Made by a program: the position numbers and the translations under genes
The notes under the pieces: model-generated
What the model was told of the DNA's origin: nothing
The model's input: only the letters and a program-made list of their open reading frames with translations
Databases searched by the model: none
In this document: one piece after another, positions 16,826 through 26,066 of the stretch
Layout: each line of letters begins with the position of its first letter
How positions within the stretch are numbered: the stretch's first letter is position 1
Assembly: GCF_902706225.1 (NCBI RefSeq)
Contig: NZ_CACSKB010000013.1
Location: 1-64,000 of the forward strand
From: Microbacterium sp. 18062
GTDB taxonomy: Bacteria > Actinomycetota > Actinomycetes > Actinomycetales > Microbacteriaceae
Direction of reading: 5' to 3'
DNA: 64,000 bases

Positions 16826-17470
16826 CTAGGAGAGCGCCTCCGCCCATCGACCCATCAGGCCGCGCATCGCGACCTCCAGCCACGCACGGTACCGACGCTG
16901 CGACCAGCCCGCCTGCACGACGAAGAAGTCGTACGCCTCGGGCCCGATCACGAAGCTGATCTCGTCGGCGGCCTGCTCCGCCGCCTGCTCCGCCAGTAGT
17001 CTGCGCGACACCGCCCACCCCGCCGCGAGCCGCATGTCGCGCCGCCGGCGGCGGTTGAGGTCGGCCACCGCCGCGGCCGCGGTCTCGTCGACCTCTCCCG
17101 CGGTCACCATCGCGCGCGACAGCCCGGCCGTCCGCGCATTGGCGGCAGCGACGTAGTCGAGCCAGCCGGCCAGCACGTCGTCCACGCTCTCGCGCGCCAT
17201 GATGTCGGCCATCTGCGGCCGCTCGCTCAGACTGTGCTCGCCCTCGTCCCCGGCGAACGACAGCTCGAACGCCGCGATCAGCAGGGCGGACTTGGAACCC
17301 GCCAGGTGGACCGACTGCACCGAGACGCCCGCCTCCTCGGCGATCGCCTTCATCGTGGTCGCCGCGTACCCGTCGCGCGCGAACCGCACGCCGGCGGCGG
17401 AGACGATGCGCGCGCGCGTGCGGGCGGCCTCGGCCTCGCGCAGCGGCGAGGAGTAGCGACGTGGCGACAT
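16826..17470 (-). CDS. TetR-family regulator
   Basis: 214 aa. N-terminal TetR HTH: ARTRARIVSAAGVRFARDGYAATTMKAIAEEAGVSVQSVHLAGSKSALL, followed by a helical ligand domain. I chose the ATG at 17470 because AGGAGGT lies 6 nt upstream; an in-frame start 12 codons earlier is less likely. It is divergent from a glycosyltransferase, with a strong 21-bp palindrome between them that almost certainly serves as the operator for both. Likely repressor of the glycosyltransferase and possibly of the downstream DHA2 exporter. Confidence 0.9.
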   Translation of the reverse strand: MSPRRYSSPLREAEAARTRARIVSAAGVRFARDGYAATTMKAIAEEAGVSVQSVHLAGSKSALLIAAFELSFAGDEGEHSLSERPQMADIMARESVDDVLAGWLDYVAAANARTAGLSRAMVTAGEVDETAAAAVADLNRRRRRDMRLAAGWAVSRRLLAEQAAEQAADEISFVIGPEAYDFFVVQAGWSQRRYRAWLEVAMRGLMGRWAEALS

Positions 17471-17509
17471 CCGGCGACCTCCTGTCTCTTTACGGCGTTC
17501 CGTCATTAT

Positions 17510-17530
17510 GGTTAGATTCAGAATCTATCC
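17510..17530. promoter_or_regulatory. TetR operator
   Basis: Core TAGATTC-A-GAATCTA (17513-17527) is perfectly symmetric. The symmetry extends to GG..CC at 17510 and 17530 with one mismatched pair. It lies 20 bp before the glycosyltransferase start and 40 bp before the TetR start, ideal for repressing both directions. Confidence 0.8.
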
Positions 17531-17550
17531 AATAGAACCCGGAGCCCACA

Positions 17551-18840
17551 ATGGCAACCTACCTGCTCGCCTCCAGCCCGATCCACGGGCACGTCGGTCC
17601 CGTGCTGCAGGTCGGAGCCGCGCTCCTCGACCGAGGTCACGATGTCACGATGCTGACCGGCACGCGCTTCCGCGACGCCGTCGAACGCCGCGGCCTGAGC
17701 TTCGAGCCTCTCCCGGGACGCGCCGACTTCGACGACCGCGACCCCGACACGGTGATCCCCGACCGCGAGTCGTACACCGGCATCCGCCGCGCGCAGTACG
17801 AGATCCGGTCGTTGTTCGTCGAGACGATCCCCGACCAGTTCCGCGCCGTCTCCACGCTCGTCTCCGACCTCTCGCCCGATGCGGTGCTCGTCGACAACGC
17901 GTTCGCCGGCGCGATCCCCCTCACCCGGGACCCGGGCCCCCGGCCCGTCGTCGCGGCACTGGGCGTCACCCCGCTCAGTCAGTCCGACGTCGGCGTCGCG
18001 CCGCACGGACTCGGTCTCGCGCCCGCGCGCACCGCATGGGACCGCTGGCGGTACCGGGCGATGGGGGTGCTGGCGCAGAAGGTGCTGTTCCGCGGGGTGC
18101 AGCAGGCGGCCCGGCGCGTCCACGCCGAGATCGGGCGCACGCTGGACTTCCCGATCATGGAGGTCGCCGGCCGCTACGACCTCTTCTTCCAGACCGGCCC
18201 TCGCGCGCTCGACTACCCTCGCCCCCGCCTGAGCCCCAACGTCTCGTACGTGGGCGTGATCCCGCAGGACCCGACCGCGGGCGAGTCGCCCACCTGGTGG
18301 GGCGACCTCGACGGATCGCGGCCCGTCGTGCACGTCACGCAGGGCACGATCGACAACCTCGACTTCGGCCGTCTGGTGCGGCCCACCCTCGACGCCCTCG
18401 CCGACGAGGACGTGCTCGTCGTCGTCTCGGCCGGCGGGCGTGCGGCCTCCGAGATCGGGCCGCTGCCCGCGAACGCCCGCGCGTCGAGCTACCTCCGCTA
18501 CGACCGGCTGCTGCCGTGCGCTGACGTGTTCGTCACCAACGCGGGCTTCGGCGGCGTCCAGGCGGCGCTGTCGCACGGCGTCCCGCTCGTGCTGGCCGGC
18601 GTCACCGAGGAGAAGCCCGAGGTGACCGCGCGCGTGGCCTGGACCGGCGCGGGCATCGACCTGCGCACCGGGACCCCGTCCCCGGATGCGGTGCGCGCGG
18701 CGGTGCGCAGAGTGCTGACGGAGCCCCGGTTCCGCACCGAGGCCCGGCGGCTGCGCGACGACATCGCCCGCCACCGCACGATCGACGAGATCGAGCAGGG
18801 ACTCGCACGGGCCGTCGCAGCCGGCGCGCCGACCCGCTGA
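17551..18840 (+). CDS. UGT/MGT-type glycosyltransferase
   Basis: 429 aa, GT-B fold family 1. The N-terminal acceptor half starts HGHVGPVLQVGAALLDRGHDVTMLTG. The donor half has RPVVHVTQGTIDN and the sugar-nucleotide motif LRYDRLLPCADVFVTNAGFGGVQAALSHGVPLVLAG. These match enzymes that glycosylate and inactivate macrolides or small phenolics (MGT-like). SD GGAG lies 6 nt before the ATG. Control by the divergent TetR protein and the following DHA2 exporter suggest detoxification of a small molecule. The acceptor is unknown. Confidence 0.88.
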   Translation: MATYLLASSPIHGHVGPVLQVGAALLDRGHDVTMLTGTRFRDAVERRGLSFEPLPGRADFDDRDPDTVIPDRESYTGIRRAQYEIRSLFVETIPDQFRAVSTLVSDLSPDAVLVDNAFAGAIPLTRDPGPRPVVAALGVTPLSQSDVGVAPHGLGLAPARTAWDRWRYRAMGVLAQKVLFRGVQQAARRVHAEIGRTLDFPIMEVAGRYDLFFQTGPRALDYPRPRLSPNVSYVGVIPQDPTAGESPTWWGDLDGSRPVVHVTQGTIDNLDFGRLVRPTLDALADEDVLVVVSAGGRAASEIGPLPANARASSYLRYDRLLPCADVFVTNAGFGGVQAALSHGVPLVLAGVTEEKPEVTARVAWTGAGIDLRTGTPSPDAVRAAVRRVLTEPRFRTEARRLRDDIARHRTIDEIEQGLARAVAAGAPTR

Positions 18841-19042
18841 CCGGGATCGCTCCTGCTCCGCGCCCCCGACATGGCAGGGTGGCGGGGTGCGCCGCAATCG
18901 AAGGAGTCGGGATGCCGCGATCACGATAAACCCGTCTTCTTCGCCGCGCAGGAGCGCAGGCACTACGATGAGGCGTTCCGCTCCCCGCGGGACACCGCCG
19001 GGCGCTGCGCGTTCCGGCCGCTCGATCCCCCGCGGAGGTCCC

Positions 19043-20989
19043 ATGTCCGAGAACGCCCAGCCGGCCGCATCCGGCCAGCCCGTGATGACGCACCGCGCCA
19101 TCCTGCTCGTGATCTTCGGCCTGATGGCCGGGATGTTCCTCTCGGCCCTCGACCAGACGATCGTCGGCACCTCGATCCGGACGATCGGCGACGACCTCGA
19201 CGGTCTGAGCCTGCAGGCGTGGGTGACGACGGCGTACCTGATCGTGTCGACGATCTCGACGCCGATCTACGGCAAGCTCTCCGACATCTTCGGACGGCGC
19301 CCGCTCTTCGTCTTCGCGATCGCCGTGTTCATCGTCGGGTCGGTGCTCTCCAGCTTCTCCACCGACATGGTGCAGCTCGCGGCGTTCCGCGCCGTGCAGG
19401 GCCTCGGCGCGGGCGGGCTCATGTCGATGCCGCTCGCGATCATGGGCGACATCCTCGCGCCGCGCGAACGCGCCAAGTACCAGGGGTACTTCCTCGCGGT
19501 GTTCGGCATCTCGAGCGTCATCGGCCCGCTCATCGGCGGCGTCTTCGCCGGGGCGAACGAGATCCTCTTCATCGCCGGATGGCGCTGGGTCTTCCTCATC
19601 AACGTGCCGATCGGCATCATCGCGCTGATCGTCGTGCTGCTCTTCCTGCACATCCCGCGCCACCCCCGCGAGTCGGTGCGGATCGACTGGTGGGGTGCGA
19701 CGTTCGTGGTCGTCGCGCTCGTCCCGCTGCTGCTCGTGGCGGAGCAGGGCCGCGAGTGGGGGTGGACGTCGCCGCTGTCGATCGGCTGCTACCTCGTCGG
19801 CGCGATCGGCGTGGTGCTGTTCGTCCTCGTCGAGCGCGCCATGAAGGACGACGCCCTCATCCCGCTCACGCTCTTCCGGTCGCCGACCTTCTCGATGGCG
19901 ACGGTCATCGGCGTGCTCGTCGGCTTCGGCATGTTCGGCGCGATGATGACGCTGCCGCTCTACCTCCAGCTCGTGCTCGGCGCGACCCCGACCGAGAGCG
20001 GCCTGCAGATGCTGCCGATGATCCTCGGCCTCATGATCGCCTCCATCGCGAGCGGTCAGGTCATCGCCCGCACCGGCAGGTACCGGATGTTCCCGATCCT
20101 CGGCACGCTCTGCCTCTCCGCGGGCTACCTCGCTCTGACGTTCCTCCGCGCCGACGGCTCGTACGCATACCTCGCCGGAGCGATGCTGCTGCTCGGCCTC
20201 GGGCTCGGACAGCTCATGCAGACCCTCACGATCGCGAGCCAGAACTCGGTGGGCCTGCGCGACATGGGGGTCGCGACGAGCGCGTCGACGTTCTTCCGTC
20301 AGATCGGCGGCACGCTCGGCACCGCCGTGCTGCTGTCCCTGCTGTTCACCCTCGTGCCCGCGGGCATCCAGACCGCCTTCGCCGACGAGACGACCCTGAG
20401 CGACGCCCTCGACGCCGCCCTCGACCCGGCGGTCGCGACGGCCCCCGAGAACGCCGCGATCATGAGCGAGATCTACACGCCGATCGTGTCGAGCCTCTCG
20501 GATGCGGCGAGCGCCTCCTCCGTCGACCTCTCCGACGACGACCAGCGCAGCGCCTTCGTCGCGTCGGTGCTGCCCCAGGTCGAGCAGTCCCTCACCGGCG
20601 GCGGCGACGAGAGCTCGTTCGGCGGCGCGGTGATGGACGACACCTCCTTCCTCACGGGGGCCGACCCACGGCTGGCGAAGCCGATCCTCGTCGGCTTCAA
20701 CGACTCCGCCGTCGTGATCTACCGCGTCGCTCTCGGCGTCGTGCTGCTGGCGTTCCTGCTGTCGCTGTTCTTCCGGACGCCGCCGCTGCGCGCGAAGTCG
20801 GCGCTGCAGGAGGCCGCCGACGACGCGGCGCTGCTCGCCGCGCAGGCCGCCGCGGACACGGGCGCTCTCGTCTCCCCGGACGCCGATGCCGATGCCGGCG
20901 CCGACGGCGACGCCGGCACGACCGGGAGCGCGGATGCCGGGGGCACCGGGCGCCCGCTCACCCGGCGAGAGCTGCGCGAGCGCCGCTGA
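19043..20989 (+). CDS. DHA2 (EmrB/QacA) multidrug exporter
   Basis: 648 aa with about 14 TM segments. Family marks are MFLSALDQTIVGTSIRTIGDDL in TM1, GKLSDIFGRRPLFVF after TM2, and GLGAGGLMSMPLAIMGDILAPRERAKYQGY (motif C/antiporter region). A large external loop between the last TMs (about 440-560) carries acidic and Ser-rich sequence. The tail contains Asp/Ala/Gly repeats (DADADAGADGDAG). ATG at 19043 is preceded by GGAGG. It lies 200 bp after the glycosyltransferase on the same strand and is probably a proton-driven drug exporter in the same resistance unit. Confidence 0.92.
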   Translation: MSENAQPAASGQPVMTHRAILLVIFGLMAGMFLSALDQTIVGTSIRTIGDDLDGLSLQAWVTTAYLIVSTISTPIYGKLSDIFGRRPLFVFAIAVFIVGSVLSSFSTDMVQLAAFRAVQGLGAGGLMSMPLAIMGDILAPRERAKYQGYFLAVFGISSVIGPLIGGVFAGANEILFIAGWRWVFLINVPIGIIALIVVLLFLHIPRHPRESVRIDWWGATFVVVALVPLLLVAEQGREWGWTSPLSIGCYLVGAIGVVLFVLVERAMKDDALIPLTLFRSPTFSMATVIGVLVGFGMFGAMMTLPLYLQLVLGATPTESGLQMLPMILGLMIASIASGQVIARTGRYRMFPILGTLCLSAGYLALTFLRADGSYAYLAGAMLLLGLGLGQLMQTLTIASQNSVGLRDMGVATSASTFFRQIGGTLGTAVLLSLLFTLVPAGIQTAFADETTLSDALDAALDPAVATAPENAAIMSEIYTPIVSSLSDAASASSVDLSDDDQRSAFVASVLPQVEQSLTGGGDESSFGGAVMDDTSFLTGADPRLAKPILVGFNDSAVVIYRVALGVVLLAFLLSLFFRTPPLRAKSALQEAADDAALLAAQAAADTGALVSPDADADAGADGDAGTTGSADAGGTGRPLTRRELRERR

Positions 20990-21029
20990 GGGCGTCTCCG
21001 GCGGACTGCGGCACCCCCTCCGACGCCGC

Positions 21030-24000
21030 TCAGACGACGGCTTCGCTCCAGGGGTCGGGGTTGCCGAAGCGGTGCGCGGTGATCGAGATCGCCTGTTCGT
21101 GCAGGAACGGCAGCAGCTCCAGCCGTCCGGCGGTCGTGACGGCACCGGCGCGGATCGCGAGATCGGGGTCGCCCTCCACCGCCTCGGCGAGAGCGCGGTG
21201 CAGCGCCCGCACCTCGTCGGCGGGGCCGATCAGCCGGGCACGCGGCGGACGCGGGGGCGCGGCATCCCTCCCCGTAGCGGTGAGCGCGACGGCCGCGTCG
21301 ATGCCGGCGTGCGTCGCCCGCTCGATCCACTCGGCGTCGGTCTCGACGTGCACGGTCACACCCGCCTCGGAGAGCGCGCGGCGGATGCCGCCCGGCAGCC
21401 CCGCGGCGACGCTCAGGGTGAAGGCGGACCCGGCGCGGATGCCGGCGAGCGCGACGCGCAGCACCTCCTGCACCTCGGCGCCGCGCGTGCCGCGCACCGA
21501 GACGTCGACCGGCCGGTACCGGAAGAGGTTGCGTTCCACGCCGAGCTTCGACACGTCCTTGATACGGCCGAACTCACGGTCCCACTCGACCGCGTCCGAC
21601 AGCGCCGCGCGCCGCAGCCACTCGAACCGTTCGTAGTCCAGCGACGGCTGCGCCGCCTCGATGATCGTCGTGATGCGGGAGTCGAGACCGCGCAGGTGCA
21701 GGGTGCTCGATGCGGCGCCGGATGCGGTCGGCCGCCACGATCCGAGGCCCACGAGGTAGTTCGGGCCACCCGCCTTGGCGCCGGCACCCACCGACGACCG
21801 CTTCCACCCGCCGAAGGGCTGCCGCTGCACGACGGCGCCGGTGATCCCGCGGTTGACGTAGAGGTTCCCCGCCTCGACCCGCTCCAGCCACAGGGCGAGG
21901 TCCTCGGGGCTCTGCGTGTGGAGTCCCGCCGTCAGCCCGTAGGCGACCGCGTTCTGCAGCTCGATCGCCTCGGCCAGCGACGAGGCGTGCATGATGCCGA
22001 GCACCGGGCCGAAGAACTCCTCGAGGTGGAAGCGCGAGCCCGGCTGGACCCCGGTGCGGATGCCGGGGCTCCACAGGCGTCCGGCGAGCTCCGGCGACGC
22101 ATCGAGCCGCTCGGGGCGGATCAGCCACTTCTCGCCGTCGTCGAGCGTCTCGAGCGCCCACGCGAGCTTGTCCTGCGGCACCTCGATGATCGGGCCCACC
22201 TCGGCGAGCGGGTCGGCGGGGGTCCCCACGCGCAGCGAGCGCGTCGCGTCCTGGAGCTGCCGGGCGAAGCGCGCCGACCGGCCCACGGAGCCGACGAGGA
22301 TCGCGAGCGACGCGGCCGAGCACTTCTGCCCGGCATGCCCGAAAGCGCTCTTCACGAGGTCGGCCGCGGCGAGGTCCAGGTCGGCCGACGGCGTCACGAT
22401 CATCGCGTTCTTGCCGCTCGTCTCGGCCAGCAGCGGCAGGTCCGCCCGCCAGGAGCGGAACAGGCGCGCAGTGTCCCAGGATCCGGTGAGGATCACCCGG
22501 TCGACGTCGGGGTGCGCGATCAGGCGCTCCCCGAGCTCGCCCTCCTCGATGTCGACCAGCGCGAGCACGTCGCGAGGCACCCCGGCGTCCCAGAGCGCCG
22601 CGGCGACGACCGCGGCCGAGCGTCGCGCCTGCGGGGCGGGCTTGAGCACGACGCCGGACCCGGCGGCGAGGGCGGCCAGCACGCCGCCGGCGGGGATCGC
22701 GAGCGGGAAGTTCCACGGGGGAGCCACGACCGTGAGCCGCGAGGGCTCGAAGACCGCGCCGGTGACCCGATCGAGCTCGCGGGCGGTGGCCGCGTAGTAG
22801 TTCGCGAAGTCCACGGCCTCGCTGACCTCGACGTCGGCCTCGGCGAGCACCTTGCCGGTCTCGGATGCCGCGACCTCGATCAGCTGCCCGCGACGGGCCT
22901 CCAGCATCCGGCCGGCGGACTGCAGGACGACGGCGCGATCCACGGCGGGGAGGGCACCCCAGGTCTCGGCCCCGCCGCGCACGCGAGCGACGATCCGCTC
23001 GAGCGCGTCGGCGTCGTCGACGCGCGCGGCCGCGATGTCGGCGTCGCCCGCGGTCGAGCTCTCGACGCGGGCGAGGATCTCCCGCGCCCACTCGCGACCC
23101 GCGGGCAGCGCCGGGTCGGAGTCGGCGGCGTTGCGGAAGCCGGGGGCGCCCGGGGCCCGGGCGGCGGACTCCCGGTCGGAGAAGACGGCGGTCTCGACGA
23201 ACTCGGCGCCGCCGAACAGCACCGACCGCACGTCGGGGTCGGCTCGGTCTGCGGCGATGCCGAGCACCGCCTGGGTGAGCCCCTCGATCTCCTGCGTCGG
23301 TGCGGGTGAGCGGAGGATCGTCGGGTCGGAGGAGTCGGCCGGAAGCCGCCCGCGGTCCTGTCCGCGCCGGGGACCGACGCGCAGACCCGGGTCGTCGGCG
23401 CGCTCGAGGGATGCCAGGAACCGACCCCGTTCCCGCATCCACAGCTCGGGCCGGTCCTCGAGGTCGAACGCGGCGGAGAGGAAGTTCTCCTCCGCCGCGT
23501 TCTCCTCGAGGCGGCGGACGAGATAGCTGATCGCGACGTCGAACTCGTCGGGGCGGACGACCGGGACGTAGAGCAGCACATGACCGACCGTGCGGGCGAC
23601 CGCCTCGACCTGGCCCTGCGCCATTCCGAGGAGCATCTCGAACTCGACCCGCTCGCGCACGCCGCGATCCCCGGCGAGGAGCCACGCGTAGGCGATGTCG
23701 AACAGGTTGTGGCCGGCGACGCCGATGCGCACCGCGTCCGTGCGCTCGGGCCGGCACGCCCAGCGCAGACAGCGCAGATAGTTCGCGTCGGTGTCGAGCT
23801 TGGTGTCGTACGGGGCCTGCGGCCAGCCGTGCATCGCCGCCTCCACCCGCTCCATCGCGAGGTTCGCGCCCTTGACCAGACGGACCTTGATGGGCGCTCC
23901 CCCGCCGTCGACGCGCTGGCGCGCCCAGGCGGTGAGCTGCTGGAGGGCGGGCAGCGCGTCGGGCAGGTACGTCTGCAGCACGATGCCCGCCTCGAGCCCG

Positions 24001-24758
24001 GCGAGACGCTCATCCTCGAGCAGGCGGGTGAAGACAGCGATCGTGAGATCGAGGTCGCGGTACTCCTCCATGTCGAGGTTCACGAACGTGCCGTCCGTCG
24101 CCGCCGCGAGATACAGCGGCAGGAGCCGCTCGACGACCCGCTCGACGACCTCCTCGAACGCCCACATCGAGATGCGTCCCGCGATGGCGGAGACCTTCAC
24201 CGACACGTAGTCGACGTCGGGGCGGCGCACGAGCTCGTGGATGCCGTCGAGGCGGCGGCGGGCCTCCTGCTCGCCGAGCACCGCCTCACCGAGCAGGTTG
24301 AGGTTGAGCCGCGCGCCGGAGGCGCGCAGCCGCGCGATCGCGCGGCCGAGCCGGTCGGGGCGGGCGTCGACGATGAGGTGCCCGACCATGTCGCGCAGGA
24401 CCCGCCGAGCGATCGGCACGACCGGCGACGGCACCGCGGGGGCGACGGCACCGCCCACCCGCACGGCGGAGCGCAGGTACCAGGGCAGGAAGTCCGGGAC
24501 GAGCGGGGCGACGCGGTTCAGGTTGGTCGCCGCTGCAGCCAGGCTCTCGGGCCGCATGACCCCGTCGACGAAGCCGATCGCGAAGGGGAGGCCCCGGGGG
24601 TCGCGCAGGATGCCGGCGAGCCGTTCGGCGGCCGGATCCGCATCGACGGCGGCCGCTTCGGCGACCCAGCTCCGGGCGAGCGAGACGGCGTCGGCGGCGA
24701 GAGACGCCTCGGCCTCGGTGCGGGGCGCGGGCGAGCCGTCTTCGTTGCTCCGGGACAT
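21030..24758 (-). CDS. putA: Bifunctional proline dehydrogenase/P5C dehydrogenase
   Basis: 1242 aa. The N-terminal half is the FAD proline dehydrogenase barrel (VSVKVSAIAGRISMW, LDMEEYRDL, KVRLVKGANLAMER, RIGVAGHNLFDIAYAW). From about residue 480 an aldehyde dehydrogenase follows, with APPWNFPLAIPAGG, LLAETSGKNAM and the nucleophile in GHAGQKCSAASL. It oxidises proline to glutamate through pyrroline-5-carboxylate with intermediate channelling. There is no N-terminal ribbon-helix-helix DNA-binding domain, so unlike E. coli PutA it is not expected to self-regulate. A C-terminal extension of about 200 residues is present. It converges with the DHA2 exporter. It can receive the product of RocD. 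Confidence 0.95.
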   Translation of the reverse strand: MSRSNEDGSPAPRTEAEASLAADAVSLARSWVAEAAAVDADPAAERLAGILRDPRGLPFAIGFVDGVMRPESLAAAATNLNRVAPLVPDFLPWYLRSAVRVGGAVAPAVPSPVVPIARRVLRDMVGHLIVDARPDRLGRAIARLRASGARLNLNLLGEAVLGEQEARRRLDGIHELVRRPDVDYVSVKVSAIAGRISMWAFEEVVERVVERLLPLYLAAATDGTFVNLDMEEYRDLDLTIAVFTRLLEDERLAGLEAGIVLQTYLPDALPALQQLTAWARQRVDGGGAPIKVRLVKGANLAMERVEAAMHGWPQAPYDTKLDTDANYLRCLRWACRPERTDAVRIGVAGHNLFDIAYAWLLAGDRGVRERVEFEMLLGMAQGQVEAVARTVGHVLLYVPVVRPDEFDVAISYLVRRLEENAAEENFLSAAFDLEDRPELWMRERGRFLASLERADDPGLRVGPRRGQDRGRLPADSSDPTILRSPAPTQEIEGLTQAVLGIAADRADPDVRSVLFGGAEFVETAVFSDRESAARAPGAPGFRNAADSDPALPAGREWAREILARVESSTAGDADIAAARVDDADALERIVARVRGGAETWGALPAVDRAVVLQSAGRMLEARRGQLIEVAASETGKVLAEADVEVSEAVDFANYYAATARELDRVTGAVFEPSRLTVVAPPWNFPLAIPAGGVLAALAAGSGVVLKPAPQARRSAAVVAAALWDAGVPRDVLALVDIEEGELGERLIAHPDVDRVILTGSWDTARLFRSWRADLPLLAETSGKNAMIVTPSADLDLAAADLVKSAFGHAGQKCSAASLAILVGSVGRSARFARQLQDATRSLRVGTPADPLAEVGPIIEVPQDKLAWALETLDDGEKWLIRPERLDASPELAGRLWSPGIRTGVQPGSRFHLEEFFGPVLGIMHASSLAEAIELQNAVAYGLTAGLHTQSPEDLALWLERVEAGNLYVNRGITGAVVQRQPFGGWKRSSVGAGAKAGGPNYLVGLGSWRPTASGAASSTLHLRGLDSRITTIIEAAQPSLDYERFEWLRRAALSDAVEWDREFGRIKDVSKLGVERNLFRYRPVDVSVRGTRGAEVQEVLRVALAGIRAGSAFTLSVAAGLPGGIRRALSEAGVTVHVETDAEWIERATHAGIDAAVALTATGRDAAPPRPPRARLIGPADEVRALHRALAEAVEGDPDLAIRAGAVTTAGRLELLPFLHEQAISITAHRFGNPDPWSEAVV

Positions 24759-24861
24759 GGCCTCAGCCTAAGCGCGGCGGCCCGTCCTCCCGCGGAACGA
24801 CGGGCCCCGCGGGACGTACTGGCACCGCATCCGACCGGGTCGCGGCTCTATGCTGGGCGCC

Positions 24862-25524
24862 ATGTCGGAACCCGCGGCTCCCGCGAGCCCCCAGCCCGAG
24901 CCGCCCCGCCGGTTCCGCTGGGTGCGTGCGGCCGCCGACCGGGTGCCGACGAAGTGGTTCGCGGGGATCTCGACGGCGCTGTTCCTCGCCGCGACCGCGT
25001 CGTTCGGCGGACTCGCCACGGTCGAGGCGGCGGGGCCGGCCGAGCTGTCACCCGGCGACGAGCACCGCAACGCCCAGCTCTCCGTCATGGTGGAGCGCGC
25101 CGTGCTCATCGACGAGCTTCCGGAGGCCGGGATCTCGGTGGAGGACGGCGAGCGCGTGCTGGTCGTGGTCGTCGTCGCCGAGAACCTCTGGGACCGCCCG
25201 CTGCCGACCCGGACGCACGAGAGCGTCTCGGATGCACTGCGCATCGAGGACATGCCGGATGCCGCGCCCGACGGCGTCGCCCGGCTCGACGACGGCACAC
25301 TCACCCCGTGGCTGCAGCCTGGCGTGCCGGCGGAGCTGGTGGTGGCGTGGGCGGTCGACGGCACGCGATACGCCGAGGGCAAGGCGCTGCGGATCGTCCT
25401 GCACGACGAGACGCTCTACACCGGGTCGATGGTTCTCGACGAGCAGTTCTGGGACGACCCGCGGCCCGTCGCCGTCGTGACCGCCGCGCTCCGGGACGTG
25501 GGGGCGGGGGTGGATGCGGGATGA
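24862..25524 (+). CDS. Membrane-anchored protein of unknown function
   Basis: 220 aa. A Pro-rich cytoplasmic start is followed by one TM segment (STALFLAATASFGGLAT, about 32-52) and a roughly 165-residue outside domain rich in acidic residues and beta-strand patterns (RAVLIDEL, ERVLVVVVVAENLWDR, VVAWAVDGTRYAEGKALRIVLHDETLY). I do not recognise a named family. The stop overlaps the next start (ATGA), so the two are translationally coupled. ATG at 24850 is an alternative start. It is divergent from putA. Confidence 0.75.
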   Translation: MSEPAAPASPQPEPPRRFRWVRAAADRVPTKWFAGISTALFLAATASFGGLATVEAAGPAELSPGDEHRNAQLSVMVERAVLIDELPEAGISVEDGERVLVVVVVAENLWDRPLPTRTHESVSDALRIEDMPDAAPDGVARLDDGTLTPWLQPGVPAELVVAWAVDGTRYAEGKALRIVLHDETLYTGSMVLDEQFWDDPRPVAVVTAALRDVGAGVDAG

Positions 25525-26066
25525 GACCGTGGCTGACCTGGACGATCGGCGCGGGCGCGCTGATGGCGGCGTGGCTCGTCGCCCTGGCGACGCCGTCCCA
25601 GGACGACGTCGAGAGCCCCTTCGCCGTGCGGCTCGAGCTCGGGCAGGCGGCCGCGGGGCGCAATCTGGAGGTCACCGTCATCGACGTCCGGATGGCGCGG
25701 GAGGTCGCGGCCGGCGCGTGGAGCGCCGAGGGCACCTGGCTCGTCGTCGACCTCGACGCCCAGGCCGTCGTCGCGGAGGACGACGCCCTGCTGACGGCGG
25801 CGACCCTCGAGGTCGGGGGGACGACCTATCGCGCGAGCGAGCGGCCGGCCTCCCTCCTGGGGGCGGCGCTGAGCGTCGGCATCCCGCGCACCGGCGGCCT
25901 GGCGTTCGAGCTGCCGGGCGACCCGCCGACGGGCACGGCGACGCTGAGCCTGGGGCTCGACGCGGACACGCGGCTGGACTCGTTGCTCGAGCTGCCGATC
26001 GCCCTGGACGCCGTGCCGCGCGTGGCACGGGCGGACCTCGTGCCCACCGGCTGGGCCGCGCCGTGA
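25521..26066 (+). CDS. Membrane-anchored protein of unknown function
   Basis: 181 aa. An N-terminal signal anchor (WLTWTIGAGALMAAWLVAL) is followed by an external beta-rich domain (LEVTVIDVRMAREVAAGAWSAEGTWLVVDLDAQAVVAEDD, LEVGGTTYRASERP). The pattern recalls DUF4352/telomeric-repeat-like immunoglobulin domains, but no firm assignment is possible. It resembles the preceding protein in layout, so a duplicated family is plausible. It starts inside the previous stop (ATGA) and ends inside the next start (GTGA). Confidence 0.75.
   Translation: MRPWLTWTIGAGALMAAWLVALATPSQDDVESPFAVRLELGQAAAGRNLEVTVIDVRMAREVAAGAWSAEGTWLVVDLDAQAVVAEDDALLTAATLEVGGTTYRASERPASLLGAALSVGIPRTGGLAFELPGDPPTGTATLSLGLDADTRLDSLLELPIALDAVPRVARADLVPTGWAAP

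Noticed and set aside
18602..21145. An 847-codon minus-strand open frame opposite the DHA2 exporter
   Set aside because: Same antisense pattern; the exporter on the plus strand has complete family motifs and a good ribosome site.
20886..23309. An 807-codon plus-strand open frame opposite putA
   Set aside because: Charged low-complexity shadow of PutA with no motif of its own.
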